Below are positions 11,796 through 22,786 of a DNA stretch of 64,000 nt, one piece after another (positions within the stretch are counted from its first letter, which is position 1; each line of letters opens with the position of its first letter). The translations under genes and the position numbers were made by a program. The notes under the pieces were generated by a model, which searched no databases, was not told the origin of the DNA, and saw only the letters and a list, made by a program, of their open reading frames with translations. The stretch is from Sycon ciliatum. Lineage: Eukaryota; Porifera; Calcarea; Leucosolenida; Sycettidae. The DNA lies in the NCBI RefSeq assembly GCF_964019385.1, contig NC_088645.1:25929689-25993688 (forward strand). The letters are read 5' to 3'.

Positions 11796-13438
11796 TCATA
11801 GCGAGTCGACTGCCCAGAGCCAGTTTGTGCTTCGCAGATGGCGATATACATTAGTTTTGAATGCTTGTATTCCCTTGCTGTCGGGAGGCTGGGGCATAAG
11901 AGCGGCGGGGAGGGAGTTCCAGTCACTAATACTGCAGTGTGGGAACGAGCGCCTTAATGCCAGCGGGACAGATGCAAGCAGCTGGTGTTGGAGCTGGTGA
12001 TCATGGCCAATGACGCTACCATGCTCGCTGCGAGTTCTGGGGCTGGATGAGGGGAAATGGCGCGGTGGAAAAACAGAGAGTCGCTGCGGAGGGCCAGGCA
12101 GGAAATGCAGCTTGTATAGGCAGGCAAGCGAGGCAACAGTACGACGGATGGCCAGGCTAGGTAATAGTGCACCTGGACCGATGATTCGCAGAGCACAGCG
12201 TTGGATATGATCTAGGCGTTGCAGGTAGCTGGGCGGAGCACCTATCCAGATGAGGGGGCATACTCCATAACTGGTCGAACAAATGCATTGTATACTGTGG
12301 TGCGGCCGGCTGGAGAGAGAATGTGCGCTGCACGGCGCAGGAAGCCCAGGCGTTGTTTGGCTCGAGTGGCAACCTTCCGGAGATGAGTGCTGAATGACAG
12401 CTTCGAGTCAAAGGTCACTCCAAGTAAAGAGAGAGCCTTCTCCTCAAGGACAGGAGTGCCGCCGAAGACAATGCGAGGCAAATTGATGGGGGTTCTGCGG
12501 AGAGTGGCGGTCATGGCTTGGGACTTCGACGGTTCGAAGGAGATGCGCCATCTGCGGCCCCACTGATGCAAGCGATCAACAGAAGTCTGGAGGCTCAATG
12601 CTGCGTCGGCTGGGGATGTGTCGAGGGATATCAGGCTATACAAGGTAGTATCGTCGGCGTACGCCTCCAGGTTGGCTCCGGGTGACAGGGTCTCTGAGGC
12701 GTCGTTCACGTAAATCAGGAAGAGTGTAGGGCAGAGTATGCTCCCTTGGGGAACTCCTGCTGATGTGGTATACAGCGATGAGGTTTGGCCGCCCACCAAG
12801 CATTGAATAGACCGTCCACCTAGGTAGGAAGAGTGCCAGGTATGCAGGGGGCCGCCAATGCCAAGATGGCGGACTTTGTGGAGGAGGCCAGCATGGGACA
12901 CACGGTCGAATGCTCCGGCAATATCCACGGCTAGAATACGTGCTGCACCGCCTCGTCCGACGGCTGTGATCCAGGCGTGGTGTAGAGCCTGTAGCGCATC
13001 TGAGGTCCCGAGGCGTCGACGAAACCCGAACCGGTGGGGTGTCAGGAGTTTGTGACGCTCAAAATGATTCATGAGCTGACGATTGATAACGCTCTCCATG
13101 ATCTTAGAGATTATGCTCAGCAGTGAAACTGGACGATAATTCCTTAGGGCGGATCGTGAAGATCGCTTGTGGATTGGAACCACGCTGGCAGTCTTCCACA
13201 TTTGGACACCGTGCTGGAAGCAAAGAGCAACGAGCTGACACAGTGGCTTGGCAAGTTCTCTAGCGCATTCCTTCAAAACACGAGCGGAAATACCGTCGGG
13301 TCCAGTCGCCTTTGAGGCATCCAGGCCAGCTAAAAGCCGGTGGACTGCATCGGGGCGAAAGTGGACTGTCGTTAGTGCAGGTGCGTCAGCGAATGCCGTG
13401 TCCGGTAAGTCCTTCGTGGTAAGGTCGCGGCCTTGCAC
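11796..13438 (-). pseudogene. LINE B ORF2: reverse transcriptase and C-terminus
   Basis: An open stretch from 13438 to 12242 encodes RT with KATGPDGISARVLKE, NYRPVSLLSIISKIMES, DIAGAFDRVSH, SAGVPQGSILCPTLF and the catalytic YADDTTLY box, followed by the thumb. A frameshift near 12245-12265 breaks the frame. The other frame then continues through RIIGPGALLPSLAIRRTVASL and SDWNSLPAAL, a typical LINE C-terminus, to a TGA at 11796. The domain set is complete but cannot be translated as one protein. Confidence 0.88.
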
Positions 13439-13498
13439 ACTGCACTTGTGGGAAAAGAAACGTGCGAAAGCCTCCGATTTCTCATAGCTTGTGGCCCT

Positions 13499-14567
13499 CT
13501 AGCAACATTCACTATCAACGAGCAGGGGAATGTCAGTGTTCCGACCCTCGCCACAAGCGCACTGTAGCTTCGTCCACCATTCCTTCTCCTTCAGGGACCC
13601 ATTCGACAAGCTATGTCTGAGGCTGTTCTCTTTGGAAACTCTAGATCTAGCGAGGACTGCGACAGCATTGTTTACAGAACGGGTAAACTCATGTTTCAGT
13701 GCAAAATCGTGAGGGTGCTTCCTCCAAGTGCGCCAGCGTTTGTCCTTCTCCTTCATGGCGGCTGCACACTCAGGTGTCCACCATTTCCGATCCGTTGACT
13801 TCACTGTCAGTGTCTTGGACGGAACGAACTGGGAAACGGCTTTCATGATTGTGGCAGTAACGTGCTCACACGAAGTTTCTGGATTGGCAGTAATGACGGT
13901 TGACCAATCAACCTGTCGGAAAAAGGATCAGAGGCGGTTCCAGTCTGCCTTTTCATAGCGCCAGACAGTTCGTTGCACCGCCGCTTCATGGGTAGGAAGA
14001 ACACCTGTGAAGTCCGAAAGAATTACAGCGTGGTCAGATCGACCAACAGGGGACATTATCTGCGTGGTCACAGGAGAGTTGAATGTGGACATCACCAGGT
14101 CGAGTGTGTTATCCCCGCGAGTAGGATTGAACGTGCTGCGTGAGAAAGTGGGCTGTGCATGTGTCTTCGAGGGCTTCCCCCGCAGGTGTGGTCTTCGAGC
14201 TATGGAGCCAATTGCGGTTATGCACATTAAAATCACCGGCGAGTATGAGGGTGGCACCAAGTGCACGAGCAGAGGGAAGGATTTCATCAAGATGGTTAAT
14301 GAGTGTAAGGTCACTGGGCCCCGTCGAACCTGGCCTGTAAGCAGCGCCCAAGACTATCTTTTATCCAGGGGACAATTGAATGGATAGCCAAATGAGTTCG
14401 TGATGTGGAGAAAATAGCTCATCAATTACCATGGCTGAGAGTGTAGATCTGATCCATACCGCCACTCCGCCACCGCGTGCTTTTCGATCCAGCCGGAAGG
14501 TGGTGCAGCCAGGGAATGTGGAGTCGGATGGTGGGACGGTTTCAGAGGAAAACTTTGTTTCCGTCAC
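13499..14567 (-). pseudogene. LINE B ORF2: APE endonuclease and linker, frameshifted
   Basis: Three overlapping frames together carry an AP-endonuclease-like domain: TETKFSSETVPP and LDRKARGGGVAVWIRS (14567-14361), YRPGST with ILAGDFNVHNRNW (14351-14109), and GDNTLDLVMS with the SDHAVI histidine motif (14314-13928). The next ORF (13846-13499) is the endonuclease-RT linker (KWWTPECAAAMKEKDKRW). The endonuclease nicks target DNA to prime reverse transcription. At least three frame changes show it is inactive. Confidence 0.85.
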
Positions 14568-14776
14568 TACTGCTATGTCGGGATTATGCTGGTGCAGTGT
14601 GTGCTAGAACTCAGCTAGCTTGTTTCCTAAGCTAAATGCATTGGTGCAAAGGAGTCTGAGTGAACATTTAACGGTATTGACTACATACATTTAAAAAAGA
14701 TACAGCTAAAGAAATTGTGTTGTGATGATCTATCATTACTAATAAGACATTATAGTTCTAACAGTTCTTACGGTTT

Positions 14777-16000
14777 TCATGCTTCTACAGTAAGCTTGCT
14801 GAAGCGAGATCCAGAAACATTCTCTTTTCCCCGCTTTCCCTTCTTTCCCTGAGCTGCCACGCAAGGTTCTGTGGATTTACTGGTTGGCGATGACTCATGG
14901 CGTTTTCCACGACGTAGGGGAGGCACTTCTACAAACTCCTTCATCCAATCGTGGTCAGCGGCATCACTCAGGAGTTTGTTGATTCGAAGGTCCTGGGAGG
15001 CAGACCGGGACTTATCCTCCGATTGGTGAACAGGTTCCTCAGGTTGTGAATAGGCTTGGTCAGAAGCGCATTTGTCCAAGCACTGTTCGGCCGGCTGACT
15101 GGCAGGTTCAACAGTCCCATGCTCTGCAACTGGAAGAGATTGTGTCAAACAAGGCTTCTGACTAGTAGGGTTATCATCGTGTTGTTCAGTCTGAGAGTTG
15201 TTGTCGGTGGGTTTCGAAGAAGCCTTGCCGGGCTCCGTGGCAAAAGACATACTCGCAGAGCTAGAAGTACTCGCTATCTGAGAGTCTTTCAAGACCGGTG
15301 CCTCAGCGTTGGATTTACACAACTCCGATAGTACGTCAGGTGAGGGGGTCTCCCATCGCCTGGTGTGCGCTGAAGGCATCCGTTGTTTCCGGACTGGGCA
15401 TGCACTGGCCAAGTGAGCAGGGGAGTCGCAGATGCGGCACGTGGGTTTTTGATCTTCGTAGTGAACTCTGAATCTTGTACTGCCTGTTGTACTGACATAC
15501 GATGGAATGGCCACGCCAGGTGTCAGCATAAAAGTGGCGAATCTGACCCCAGTGGTGGCAAATTTGCCAGACTTCAACTTCAGGCGGCCATGTCGAACTG
15601 TACCTACTACCGTACCGTACGAAGATAATGCTGCAATGACTGCGGGATCTGAAATCCAGACAGGAATGTCGTGCATGTGCAACTGAATGTGTGGATTTAC
15701 CAATGGCGCAGGGACAATTTGTTGTCCTCAAACGGAGAAACCTTCAAGGGAAAGTTTTCTGATTGATTCTTGGCAGCTGAGCGTGATGTGGCATCTGCCT
15801 GTGCTTAGCAGTTCAATGGATACAATATCCTCATATCCGTGACCCTCTAGAGCTTCTAAATAGTCATGAATGCTTACTTGTTTCAAAGCTGGGAAAGAAG
15901 CAGTACAGCTCTTCAGGTGGGCGGGTGCAACACCTCTCCATGCGTCCAAGCGCTGGTCACCCGTCGTTGCAACATTTGCAGGGTCAGTCTCTGCCTCCAT
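14777..16000 (-). pseudogene. LINE B ORF1: nucleic-acid-binding protein with CCHC knuckle, one in-frame stop
   Basis: An ORF starts at the Met at 16000, meets TGA at 15728-15730 and continues in the same frame to 14777, so a single stop splits a protein of about 407 codons. The first part (ISIELLSTGR-type strand pattern, then HDIPVWISDPAVIAALSSYG) looks like the RRM-like fold common in LINE ORF1. A zinc knuckle CRICDSPAHLASAC follows at about 15430. The tail is Ser/Gln-rich and ends basic (GKKGKRGKENVSG). ORF1p coats element RNA. Confidence 0.8.
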
Positions 16001-16161
16001 GCCGTCTGCTAATGCTTTACTATCAGTATACTGTGAAATACGGACCTAAACGGCCATTTCTACCGGAGCCCAAAAAACGCAAACCAGCCTCGAAGTGAGA
16101 TATCTGGTACTATTGCGCACACCGTCCGCAAATGGCGCTATGCCGACTCCGCTAGCAAGTG

Positions 16162-17429
16162 ATGGACCCTCGGTCACCTAGCCAACAGCTAAATCCTCTT
16201 GCCCAACCTGTTGTGCCCCACGCAAGTCCATCACACCCTTCCCCTCAATGCGATACATATTCTTCTAAATCTATTGGTCATATTCCACTTGCACCACCAT
16301 TCCTTCCTGATTCTGGACGACAAACTACTAAAACTCCTAATCAACCTGCCCAATTACCTTCATCCTTCTCAGTGCTCTCACTTAACTGCCGCTCCATAGT
16401 AAATAAGCTAGCTGAGCTTAGTCAAGTCTGTGAGCAGTATTCTCCAGACATAATCTGCCTATGTGAAACGTGGCTGACAGCTGCCATAGACGTCTCAATT
16501 CCAGGCTACACGTCATACCGCCTGGACCGCCCACCTACGACCAGCTCTGATAACCTGCCAGCAAGAGGCTATGGCGGTGTTGCTACTCTTGTATCTGACA
16601 GATCGTTCATGTCCATCAAGCGCCGCTTCGACCTTGAGCGCTGTGGACTGGAGGCGGTTTGGCTCGAATTGCGGCCAGTGATCCTTCCCTCACTCTCCCT
16701 CATCATCTGCTCTGTTTACAGACCCCCTAGAGACAGCATCTCCCAAGTCCAGGCATTTAGTGACCTCCTAGAGGACTGTCTGTCCAACATTAGCCTCCCC
16801 AATTCTGCGATTGTACTTGCAGGAGACTTGAATGCTCGCCACTCTGACTGGTCTCCTAGAGACACCACGAATCGTGCTGGAAGGGAGTTCCGTAACCCCT
16901 TTTCTTGTTTTGGCCTTGAGCAAATGGTGACATTCCCCACACACTTTACCCCCCCCCCCATGGCTCAACATCGTGTGTTGACGTTGTGCTCACGGATCAT
17001 CCTCACCTACTACTCTCTGTTACATCTCTTGCTCCTCTTGGTGCATCTGACCACGCACAGATCCTCAGTCACTTCCTACTGCCTACTGACGCTGTTTATC
17101 GTGAGGAACCTGCTGCAAACGGATATCCCGCTGCTGCACCCCAATACCACTTCAGGAATGTTCCTGCAAAGCCGGAATATGACTTTAAATCCGTGCCATC
17201 TTCCGTCTGGGATAGTGTGAATGCAGAGCTCACTGATATTGACTGGAGTTGGCATCTGCGTGCCTGCAACGTCAATGATGCGCTTTCGCACTTTTCTTCC
17301 ATTCTCAACAGTGCCCCTGAGAAGCACCTCTGGCCATTCGGAAAGCAGCCGTATTCTCACAGCTGCCCACGGCCCAGTCAGCCACCCTGGGTTGATGCCC
17401 ATCTCCGCACAGCAAACAAGTGGAAATAA
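16162..17429 (+). pseudogene. LINE C APE endonuclease and linker, frameshifted
   Basis: The first ATG is at 16162. The N-terminal ~75 residues are Pro/Ser-rich. The endonuclease follows with SVLSLNCRSIVNKLAEL (Asn of the active site), ICLCETWL (catalytic Glu), GYGGVATLVS, YRPPRDS and VLAGDLNARHSDW (catalytic Asp/Asn). A C homopolymer at 16949-16959 coincides with loss of frame. The domain resumes in the frame of 16986-17429, which carries LGASDHAQI (catalytic His) and ends in the linker at an early stop. Confidence 0.85.
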
Positions 17430-17504
17430 TGATCTTTATATAGCATTTTCAAGAAGTACCCAACACAACAAAACAAACATGCATACCAAAAGCAGCGAAA
17501 TATT

Positions 17505-18414
17505 GTGAAAACCCTGACGCGAACAATGTACAGAGCTTATATCCGCTCAGTGCAAACTACTTTGCAGGGTAGACACCGTCCATCGGTTCACCAGTTTGTG
17601 AGACAAGCACGAATTCGAAATGTATCACGGGAAATTCTGTCACTCACCACAGGGACTCAGCAGGCGGCTGACCCTTTGGCCAAAGCTACCGCATTAAACG
17701 CCCAGTTTGCCTCTGTGACTCGGCCAGATGACCCGTTGCTCTCTATTCCCCCTATTGTCACCCCCTCGGAGCCCTCAGCTTGTTTCACGTCCGTCATCAC
17801 CACAACTGCCACTGTCCGGCGTCATCTGAAGAAGCTTCCGACGTGCACGGCATCTGGTCCCGACGGCATCCCCAACCGGGTCCTCAAAGCCCTGGCACCA
17901 TCCATAGCTTTCCCTTTGTGCCATATTTTCAACATGTCATTTACCACGGGCATATTCCCTTCCGCATGGAAAACAGCGAAAGTCATACCTGTATACAAGA
18001 AAGGTTCCCGCCACGAACCTGCAAACTACCGCCATATCTCTCTTCTTCCCTGCGTGTCCAAAGTATGTGAACGCATCTTTTATGATCACTTATACAGACA
18101 TGTTTCGCCGTTTCTGAGTCCCACACAATCTGGGTTTCGTAAAGGCGAATCCACCTCCCTTCAACTGACCCGCATCGTGCAGCAGGTGTGCCAGCATAGG
18201 GATAACAGAGCGCTTGCTGGTATTTGCTTCCTTGACTTGGCCAAAGCGTTTGATACCGTCTGGCATCGAGGACCTTTGGCCAAGCTCGAGCATGCATTCA
18301 GGGTACGTAAACAACCACTCTCCTGGCTGAAATCTTATCTCTCTGGGCGTTATCAGTACGTAACTGTGCTTGGCACATCCTAGGCTGCAGAGCCAGCATT
18401 GCCAGGCGTTCCTC
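17505..18414 (+). pseudogene. LINE C reverse transcriptase, N-terminal two thirds
   Basis: RT fingers and palm with ASGPDGIPNRVLKAL, AKVIPVYKKGSR, NYRHISLLPCVSK, SGFRKGEST and FLDLAKAFDTVWH (first catalytic Asp). A stop at 18381-18383 precedes PALPGVPQG, where LINE D interrupts the gene. The catalytic DD box is not found in any fragment because the region after ILGPLL is replaced by foreign sequence. Confidence 0.85.
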
Positions 18415-18420
18415 AAGGAC
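18415..18420 (+). repeat. Target-site duplication of LINE D, left copy
   Basis: AAGGAC immediately precedes LINE D and is repeated immediately after its ATCA tail at 22747-22752. Removing the insert restores continuity of the RT motif of LINE C. Confidence 0.85.
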
Positions 18421-18492
18421 GGGGGTTTGTAGTTGACGAGTGTGGTTGCGAGTTTTTTTTACGTCTGACGTCTTGCTCCCCCAACCGGGAGC

Positions 18493-19407
18493 ATGGCGTC
18501 CATTGACTTCGGAATTTTGGATAGTGAAGGCTTGGAGTCACTGGCAAAGGCCAATAACGTCAAGTGGGCCGGCCTGAGCCGGGTGCAATTGGTTGGCGCC
18601 CTGAGGGGAAAGTTGCAACCACTGGACGATCAGATCGACACACACAGGGTCACAAAGCAGGCAGGCGGATGTGAATGTACCAGTACTGATGCTACTGCGC
18701 TAACGAAGATGATGGTTGACCTGATGGAGACGGTCCGAAACCTGGTAGCAGAAGTTTCCGACCTACGAAAAATCTCTCTCGAAAAGGAGAAAAGAAAAGA
18801 TGCCGCCATTGCAGAACTCAGGGAGGAGCTTCGCGCCCTGACACAACATCACCAGCCCATCGATGTCTCTAATCGCGCCCTCGACAGCCGCCAGGATGAG
18901 TACTCGTACCGAGCAGCTACAAACATTCCCGCCACGGGTGTACCAGTAGTACCCGCATCCGCACCAACAGGGCTTGAAACCGCAGCTCTGGGCGAGACGT
19001 ACGCTAATCGTACCTTCTCTACACCACGAACAAGCAACGCCAGTCGTACTACTGACAAGCCTGTCAGCACCAAGTACGACTGGTCGATCGTACGTGAAGC
19101 CGCCAACCGCCACAGGAAGCCCGCAGATCTGCGTGGAGGTAAGAAAATAACACGCAGAGTTGTATTCGTTGGGGGCATCAATATCAACTGCAGTGCTGAT
19201 GATCTTGTTCCGTACTGTAGAAAGAAGAATGTGGAAGTTACTGGCTGTAAACTGATCCCCTCCAGAACAGTGTATGGCACGTTGTACGCACATCTGACAG
19301 TTGCTGAGCATGACGAAAGAAATGTTCTGGAAAACGATTTCTGGCCCGAGCATGTAACAGCACGAGAATGGAAGTTCAAGAACCCACCCCTCCCCAAGAA
19401 ATCATAA
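18493..19407 (+). CDS. LINE D ORF1 protein
   Basis: 304 residues from an ATG 72 bp inside the element. A SAP/HeH-like N-terminus (LDSEGLESLAKANNVKWAG) is followed by a predicted coiled coil around residues 70-120 (MMVDLMETVRNLVAEVSDLR..KEKRKDAAIAELREELRAL), a polar Ser/Thr linker, and a C-terminal domain (about 205-300) with RVVFVGGININCSADDLVPY and WPEHVTAREWKF. The last resembles the RRM-like C-terminal part of other LINE ORF1 proteins. No zinc knuckle is seen. Its likely role is trimeric RNA binding and chaperoning. The stop is 6 bp upstream of the ORF2 ATG. Confidence 0.8.
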   Translation: MASIDFGILDSEGLESLAKANNVKWAGLSRVQLVGALRGKLQPLDDQIDTHRVTKQAGGCECTSTDATALTKMMVDLMETVRNLVAEVSDLRKISLEKEKRKDAAIAELREELRALTQHHQPIDVSNRALDSRQDEYSYRAATNIPATGVPVVPASAPTGLETAALGETYANRTFSTPRTSNASRTTDKPVSTKYDWSIVREAANRHRKPADLRGGKKITRRVVFVGGININCSADDLVPYCRKKNVEVTGCKLIPSRTVYGTLYAHLTVAEHDERNVLENDFWPEHVTAREWKFKNPPLPKKS

Positions 19408-19413
19408 ACTGTG

Positions 19414-22400
19414 ATGTTGAATCCACACGCACCCATCTTTTTCCCCACTAGGACCACATCGACACCATCATCTAACAGTGTGTCAGGGCAACTGAACCCA
19501 GATGCACCTACCTTCACTCTCCCATCACCATACGATACCCCAGCCTTCATACCAAACAAACATCCCCATCATATGCGGCTAGCCACAACCAATGCTTGCA
19601 GCTGGTATCCAAAGGCCGATGAAATTAATAACATATTTGGTACTTCAGACATGGACATATTAGGCATCACCGAAACCTGGCTAACTCAGAAAATTCCTAA
19701 CTCTGTATTATTGCCAACTGCCGCTTTTGACATAGTGCGAAGAGACCGCCCATCTCATGTCGCTCTGCGTGGCGGTGGTGTTGCTTTCTTACTCCGACCA
19801 GGACTCGCCTACGTCAGACGAGCAGACCTCGAGCCTGCCAACACCAACCTTGAAATCCTATGCATTCAACTTAAAAATGGCCACAAAGATGTCTATATTT
19901 TCTGCTGTTATCGGCCACCAAGGCAGGATCATTCAACCTTCCTCTCTGGCTTGCGTGAGTCCATCTCTTCCATTACGGACACTACGGCTTCCATTATCAT
20001 CCTCGGTGACTTTAATGCTCGGCACAACGAATGGTATAGGCAGGACCCGAACACTGCTGCTGGAAGATGCCTTGTCGAACGGCTGGATGATACTGGTTTT
20101 ACACAACTTGTACGCGACCGCCCAACACGTTTCTCCGCCGCAGGTCAGAGCTCTTCTCTCCTTGACCTTGTTCTTTGTAACCAACCATTCCTCATCCACA
20201 ACCTCACCACACTTCCCCCTGTTTCTGATCACTGTCCTGTGGTATTTGATCTCGCAATACAGACTCGTTCCCAGCAACCAGTGCACTCTGATTTGCTCGT
20301 GAACAACTATGCAGCCACAGACTGGCCCGCACTTAATAACCACCTTTGGAGCCTCCCTCTTCTCGCTGCTGTACAAGAAGCCAGTAGTACAGATGAAGCA
20401 TGGGTCTCCTGGCGAACACTAGTTGACACAGCCATATTATCTTTTGTTCCGAAGGTTCGAAAACGAACAAATCGTTATGGAAAGCCTTGGTTCACCTCTG
20501 TGCACCATCGCCTCCGTCAACGTCGAGATCGACTATTTGCTGCAGCAAAACGTGTCAATACCCCTGAGTGCTGGGCTGCTTATCGCATTTCAAGGAACTG
20601 CCTCGTCGCTGCCATCCGTAAAGCTAAACGTCACTTCTACGACCAGATGTCAGAAGGCCTTCATGCAGATCGAGGATCTTATGACTGGTGGAAGAGAGTC
20701 AAGAAAATGTGCCACATCAATTGTCCTCACACCGCTATACCTGATATACAAGGAGTCGATACCTTAGCGGTTACCGACCCTGAGAAAGCGAACATCTTCT
20801 GTCAACAGTTCGCCAAGAATAGTCAAGCTACACCGTCGTCGGATGCAGATCATCGTGATCTCGCCATGCCTTCTTCTTCGGAAACATTTGCCATCCGCCC
20901 TCTGTCTATCGTGGAAGTATTCAAGGCACTGTCGACCCTAAGTGTGCGAAAGTCTACAGCTGGCAGTCTTCCTAACAGGATCCTACGAGAGACAGCAGAA
21001 GTGCTCGCCCAATCCCTCACTGCTCTCTTTAACCGCTGCACCACTTACCGATCCCAACCCCTTGAGTGGAAAGTTGCAATCGTTACCCCAATTTACAAGG
21101 GTAAGGGAAGTCGCAATGACCCTGCTAACTACCGGCCGATATCTCTGCTGAATGGTGTGGCAAAATGCTACGAAGCGTTAATCAGCCGCCAGGTGTACGC
21201 GTTTGTAGCGAAACACAAACTACTGTCGCCGAAACAGTTCGGGTTTCGCCACCACCGAAGCACGGTTGACCAACTTGTGCATATCACATCAACTGTCAGC
21301 TCTGCATTTGATAACCGGGCCCAGTGTGATGCCGTCTTTCTCGATTTCTCGAAGGCATTTGATCGTACCAGCCATCGCCTCCTAGCCTCATGTCTGTCCG
21401 GTTGGTGTGCACCTGACTCATTCGCGTGGCTGATGGACTTCCTGGAAGGCCGATCGATGTCTGTGCGGGTCGGAACCTCCTTATCAACCCATATGTCGCT
21501 CACCGCTGGTGTGCCACAAGGCTCCCACCTAGGCCCTCTATTATTCAACCTTTCTATCAACTCCCTTCCCAGCATTCCCCAATCCAGCGATCTGACTCTG
21601 TTTGCGGATGATTCCAACATGGTCTGCGTTTCTCCGCCTACTGTCGTACCCGCCGCGCACACTGCCTCCCTGCAACTAGACCTTGATAGATGTGTGAACT
21701 GGTCCCATAAAGCTGAAGCAGTTTTCAATGCTAACAAATGTGTCCATGTTCCCTTTTGCAGACCTAAATCAAACCCACCTGATCCCAGGACCGTCACCAT
21801 GGCCGGTACGTTACTGACCCAGCCCTCTTCCCACCGCCATCTGGGCATCATCCTCACTCCTTCACTCAATCTGTCCCCCCATATTCAACACATTGCCAGC
21901 AAATTTCGAGGTCGGGTTTTTCTTTTAAACCACATGTCCAACTTCCTTCCTTTTCCTGCTGTGAATCTTTTGTATAAATGTTATGTTCGTCCCCTCCTTG
22001 AATATGCTGTTCCCGTTTGGATGTTTTCCGTTTCAGCCACCATGTCCACAACCCTTGATAAACTGCAGGCTACTGCTGCTAGAGCATACTTAAATAGTAA
22101 ACTCAAGCGTCGGCCTGACTGGACGACTTCCAAAGAAGACCTCAATGTTCTGTCCTCTTGGGAATCGTTAGCATGGCGACGGCAGATTCTTGGCCTTGTC
22201 TATTTCCACCATGTATTCTCCCAATACCCCTCCTTGTTGTCTCACTTCCAGCTACCCTCTTCCCAAAGCAGTCGTCACCCTTCATCCATAATTCTTCCTA
22301 AAGCTGGCACCTTCTTTCGTAAATCAACCCTTTTTTCTTTGAGTGTTGCCTGGAATAAACTTCCTGAAGATATTCGTTCACTCTCTACAACAGCGAAATT

Positions 22401-22473
22401 TAGTATTGCTGTTCGTCGGTATCATTCGCAATCTATGTTTTCTTTGAAAGGTATTCCTGACTTTTGTGTCTAG
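19414..22473 (+). CDS. LINE D ORF2: APE endonuclease - reverse transcriptase
   Basis: 1019 residues from the ATG at 19414 and uninterrupted. The endonuclease (about 50-280) has ILGITETWLTQ, GGGVAFLL, CCYRPPRQD, IILGDFNARHNEW, LLDLVLCN and VSDHCPVVFDL, so all expected catalytic residues are visible. The RT (about 520-790) has NYRPISLLNGVAKCYEA, FGFRHHRST, FLDFSKAFDRTSH, AGVPQGSHLGPLLFNL and LFADDSNMV with the paired aspartates. The C-terminus (VAWNKLPEDIRSL) is typical of LINEs. With ORF1 intact, this is the best candidate for a recently active element in the window. Confidence 0.93.
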   Translation: MLNPHAPIFFPTRTTSTPSSNSVSGQLNPDAPTFTLPSPYDTPAFIPNKHPHHMRLATTNACSWYPKADEINNIFGTSDMDILGITETWLTQKIPNSVLLPTAAFDIVRRDRPSHVALRGGGVAFLLRPGLAYVRRADLEPANTNLEILCIQLKNGHKDVYIFCCYRPPRQDHSTFLSGLRESISSITDTTASIIILGDFNARHNEWYRQDPNTAAGRCLVERLDDTGFTQLVRDRPTRFSAAGQSSSLLDLVLCNQPFLIHNLTTLPPVSDHCPVVFDLAIQTRSQQPVHSDLLVNNYAATDWPALNNHLWSLPLLAAVQEASSTDEAWVSWRTLVDTAILSFVPKVRKRTNRYGKPWFTSVHHRLRQRRDRLFAAAKRVNTPECWAAYRISRNCLVAAIRKAKRHFYDQMSEGLHADRGSYDWWKRVKKMCHINCPHTAIPDIQGVDTLAVTDPEKANIFCQQFAKNSQATPSSDADHRDLAMPSSSETFAIRPLSIVEVFKALSTLSVRKSTAGSLPNRILRETAEVLAQSLTALFNRCTTYRSQPLEWKVAIVTPIYKGKGSRNDPANYRPISLLNGVAKCYEALISRQVYAFVAKHKLLSPKQFGFRHHRSTVDQLVHITSTVSSAFDNRAQCDAVFLDFSKAFDRTSHRLLASCLSGWCAPDSFAWLMDFLEGRSMSVRVGTSLSTHMSLTAGVPQGSHLGPLLFNLSINSLPSIPQSSDLTLFADDSNMVCVSPPTVVPAAHTASLQLDLDRCVNWSHKAEAVFNANKCVHVPFCRPKSNPPDPRTVTMAGTLLTQPSSHRHLGIILTPSLNLSPHIQHIASKFRGRVFLLNHMSNFLPFPAVNLLYKCYVRPLLEYAVPVWMFSVSATMSTTLDKLQATAARAYLNSKLKRRPDWTTSKEDLNVLSSWESLAWRRQILGLVYFHHVFSQYPSLLSHFQLPSSQSSRHPSSIILPKAGTFFRKSTLFSLSVAWNKLPEDIRSLSTTAKFSIAVRRYHSQSMFSLKGIPDFCV

Positions 22474-22746
22474 GCTAACCACATCTATGATAGTTTCAAT
22501 AGTTTGTGTATATGTCAGTTATAGTAGTCCGCAATGCTGCTTTTCTAATTCTCATTATGATTAGCATGCAATGTACTACCCGAAGTACTGAATTTACTTC
22601 TTCTGCACTCTATATTCTAATGTATCTTCTACCTCTTCTCCCTTACGAACATACTTTCTCATTTTCCATACTTATATAGGAGACTCCCTTCGATAGGCAT
22701 CTATTTGCCTCTGGAGGATCCGTGAAATAAAAATCAATCAATCAAA
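22474..22746 (+). other. LINE D 3' UTR and tail
   Basis: AT-rich 3' UTR ending with a GTGAAATAAAAATCAATCAAT run. An AATAAA-like signal overlaps the ATCA iterations. The end is set by the AAGGAC duplication. Confidence 0.75.
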
Positions 22747-22786
22747 AAGGACCAATTCTTGGTCCCCTACTATTAATATTTAGAAC

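Larger units (their letters stand above)
11690..16010 (-). mobile_element. LINE B: decayed two-ORF non-LTR retrotransposon
   Basis: Read on the minus strand: ORF1 (16000-14777) with a CCHC knuckle, then ORF2 with APE endonuclease (14567-13928), linker (13846-13499) and reverse transcriptase to a stop at 11796. Frameshifts and stops break both ORFs. The 3' end holds direct repeats around GCCATGATGATGCTC (about 11700-11800) and no clear poly(A). Two ORFs, an AP endonuclease and a gag-like ORF1 suit the Jockey/I-like groups, but the clade is not settled. Confidence 0.85.
18421..22746 (+). mobile_element. LINE D: full-length, apparently intact LINE nested in LINE C
   Basis: A 4.3-kb two-ORF LINE flanked by the 6-bp duplication AAGGAC (18415-18420 and 22747-22752). 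It starts GGGGGTTTGTAG, has a short 5' leader, ORF1, ORF2 and a 3' UTR that ends in a short (ATCA)n tail. Both ORFs are uninterrupted. Its position inside the conserved GVPQG|ILGPLL of LINE C defines the boundaries precisely. A microsatellite tail rather than poly(A) is common in CR1/L2-like LINEs; that affiliation is tentative. Confidence 0.9.
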
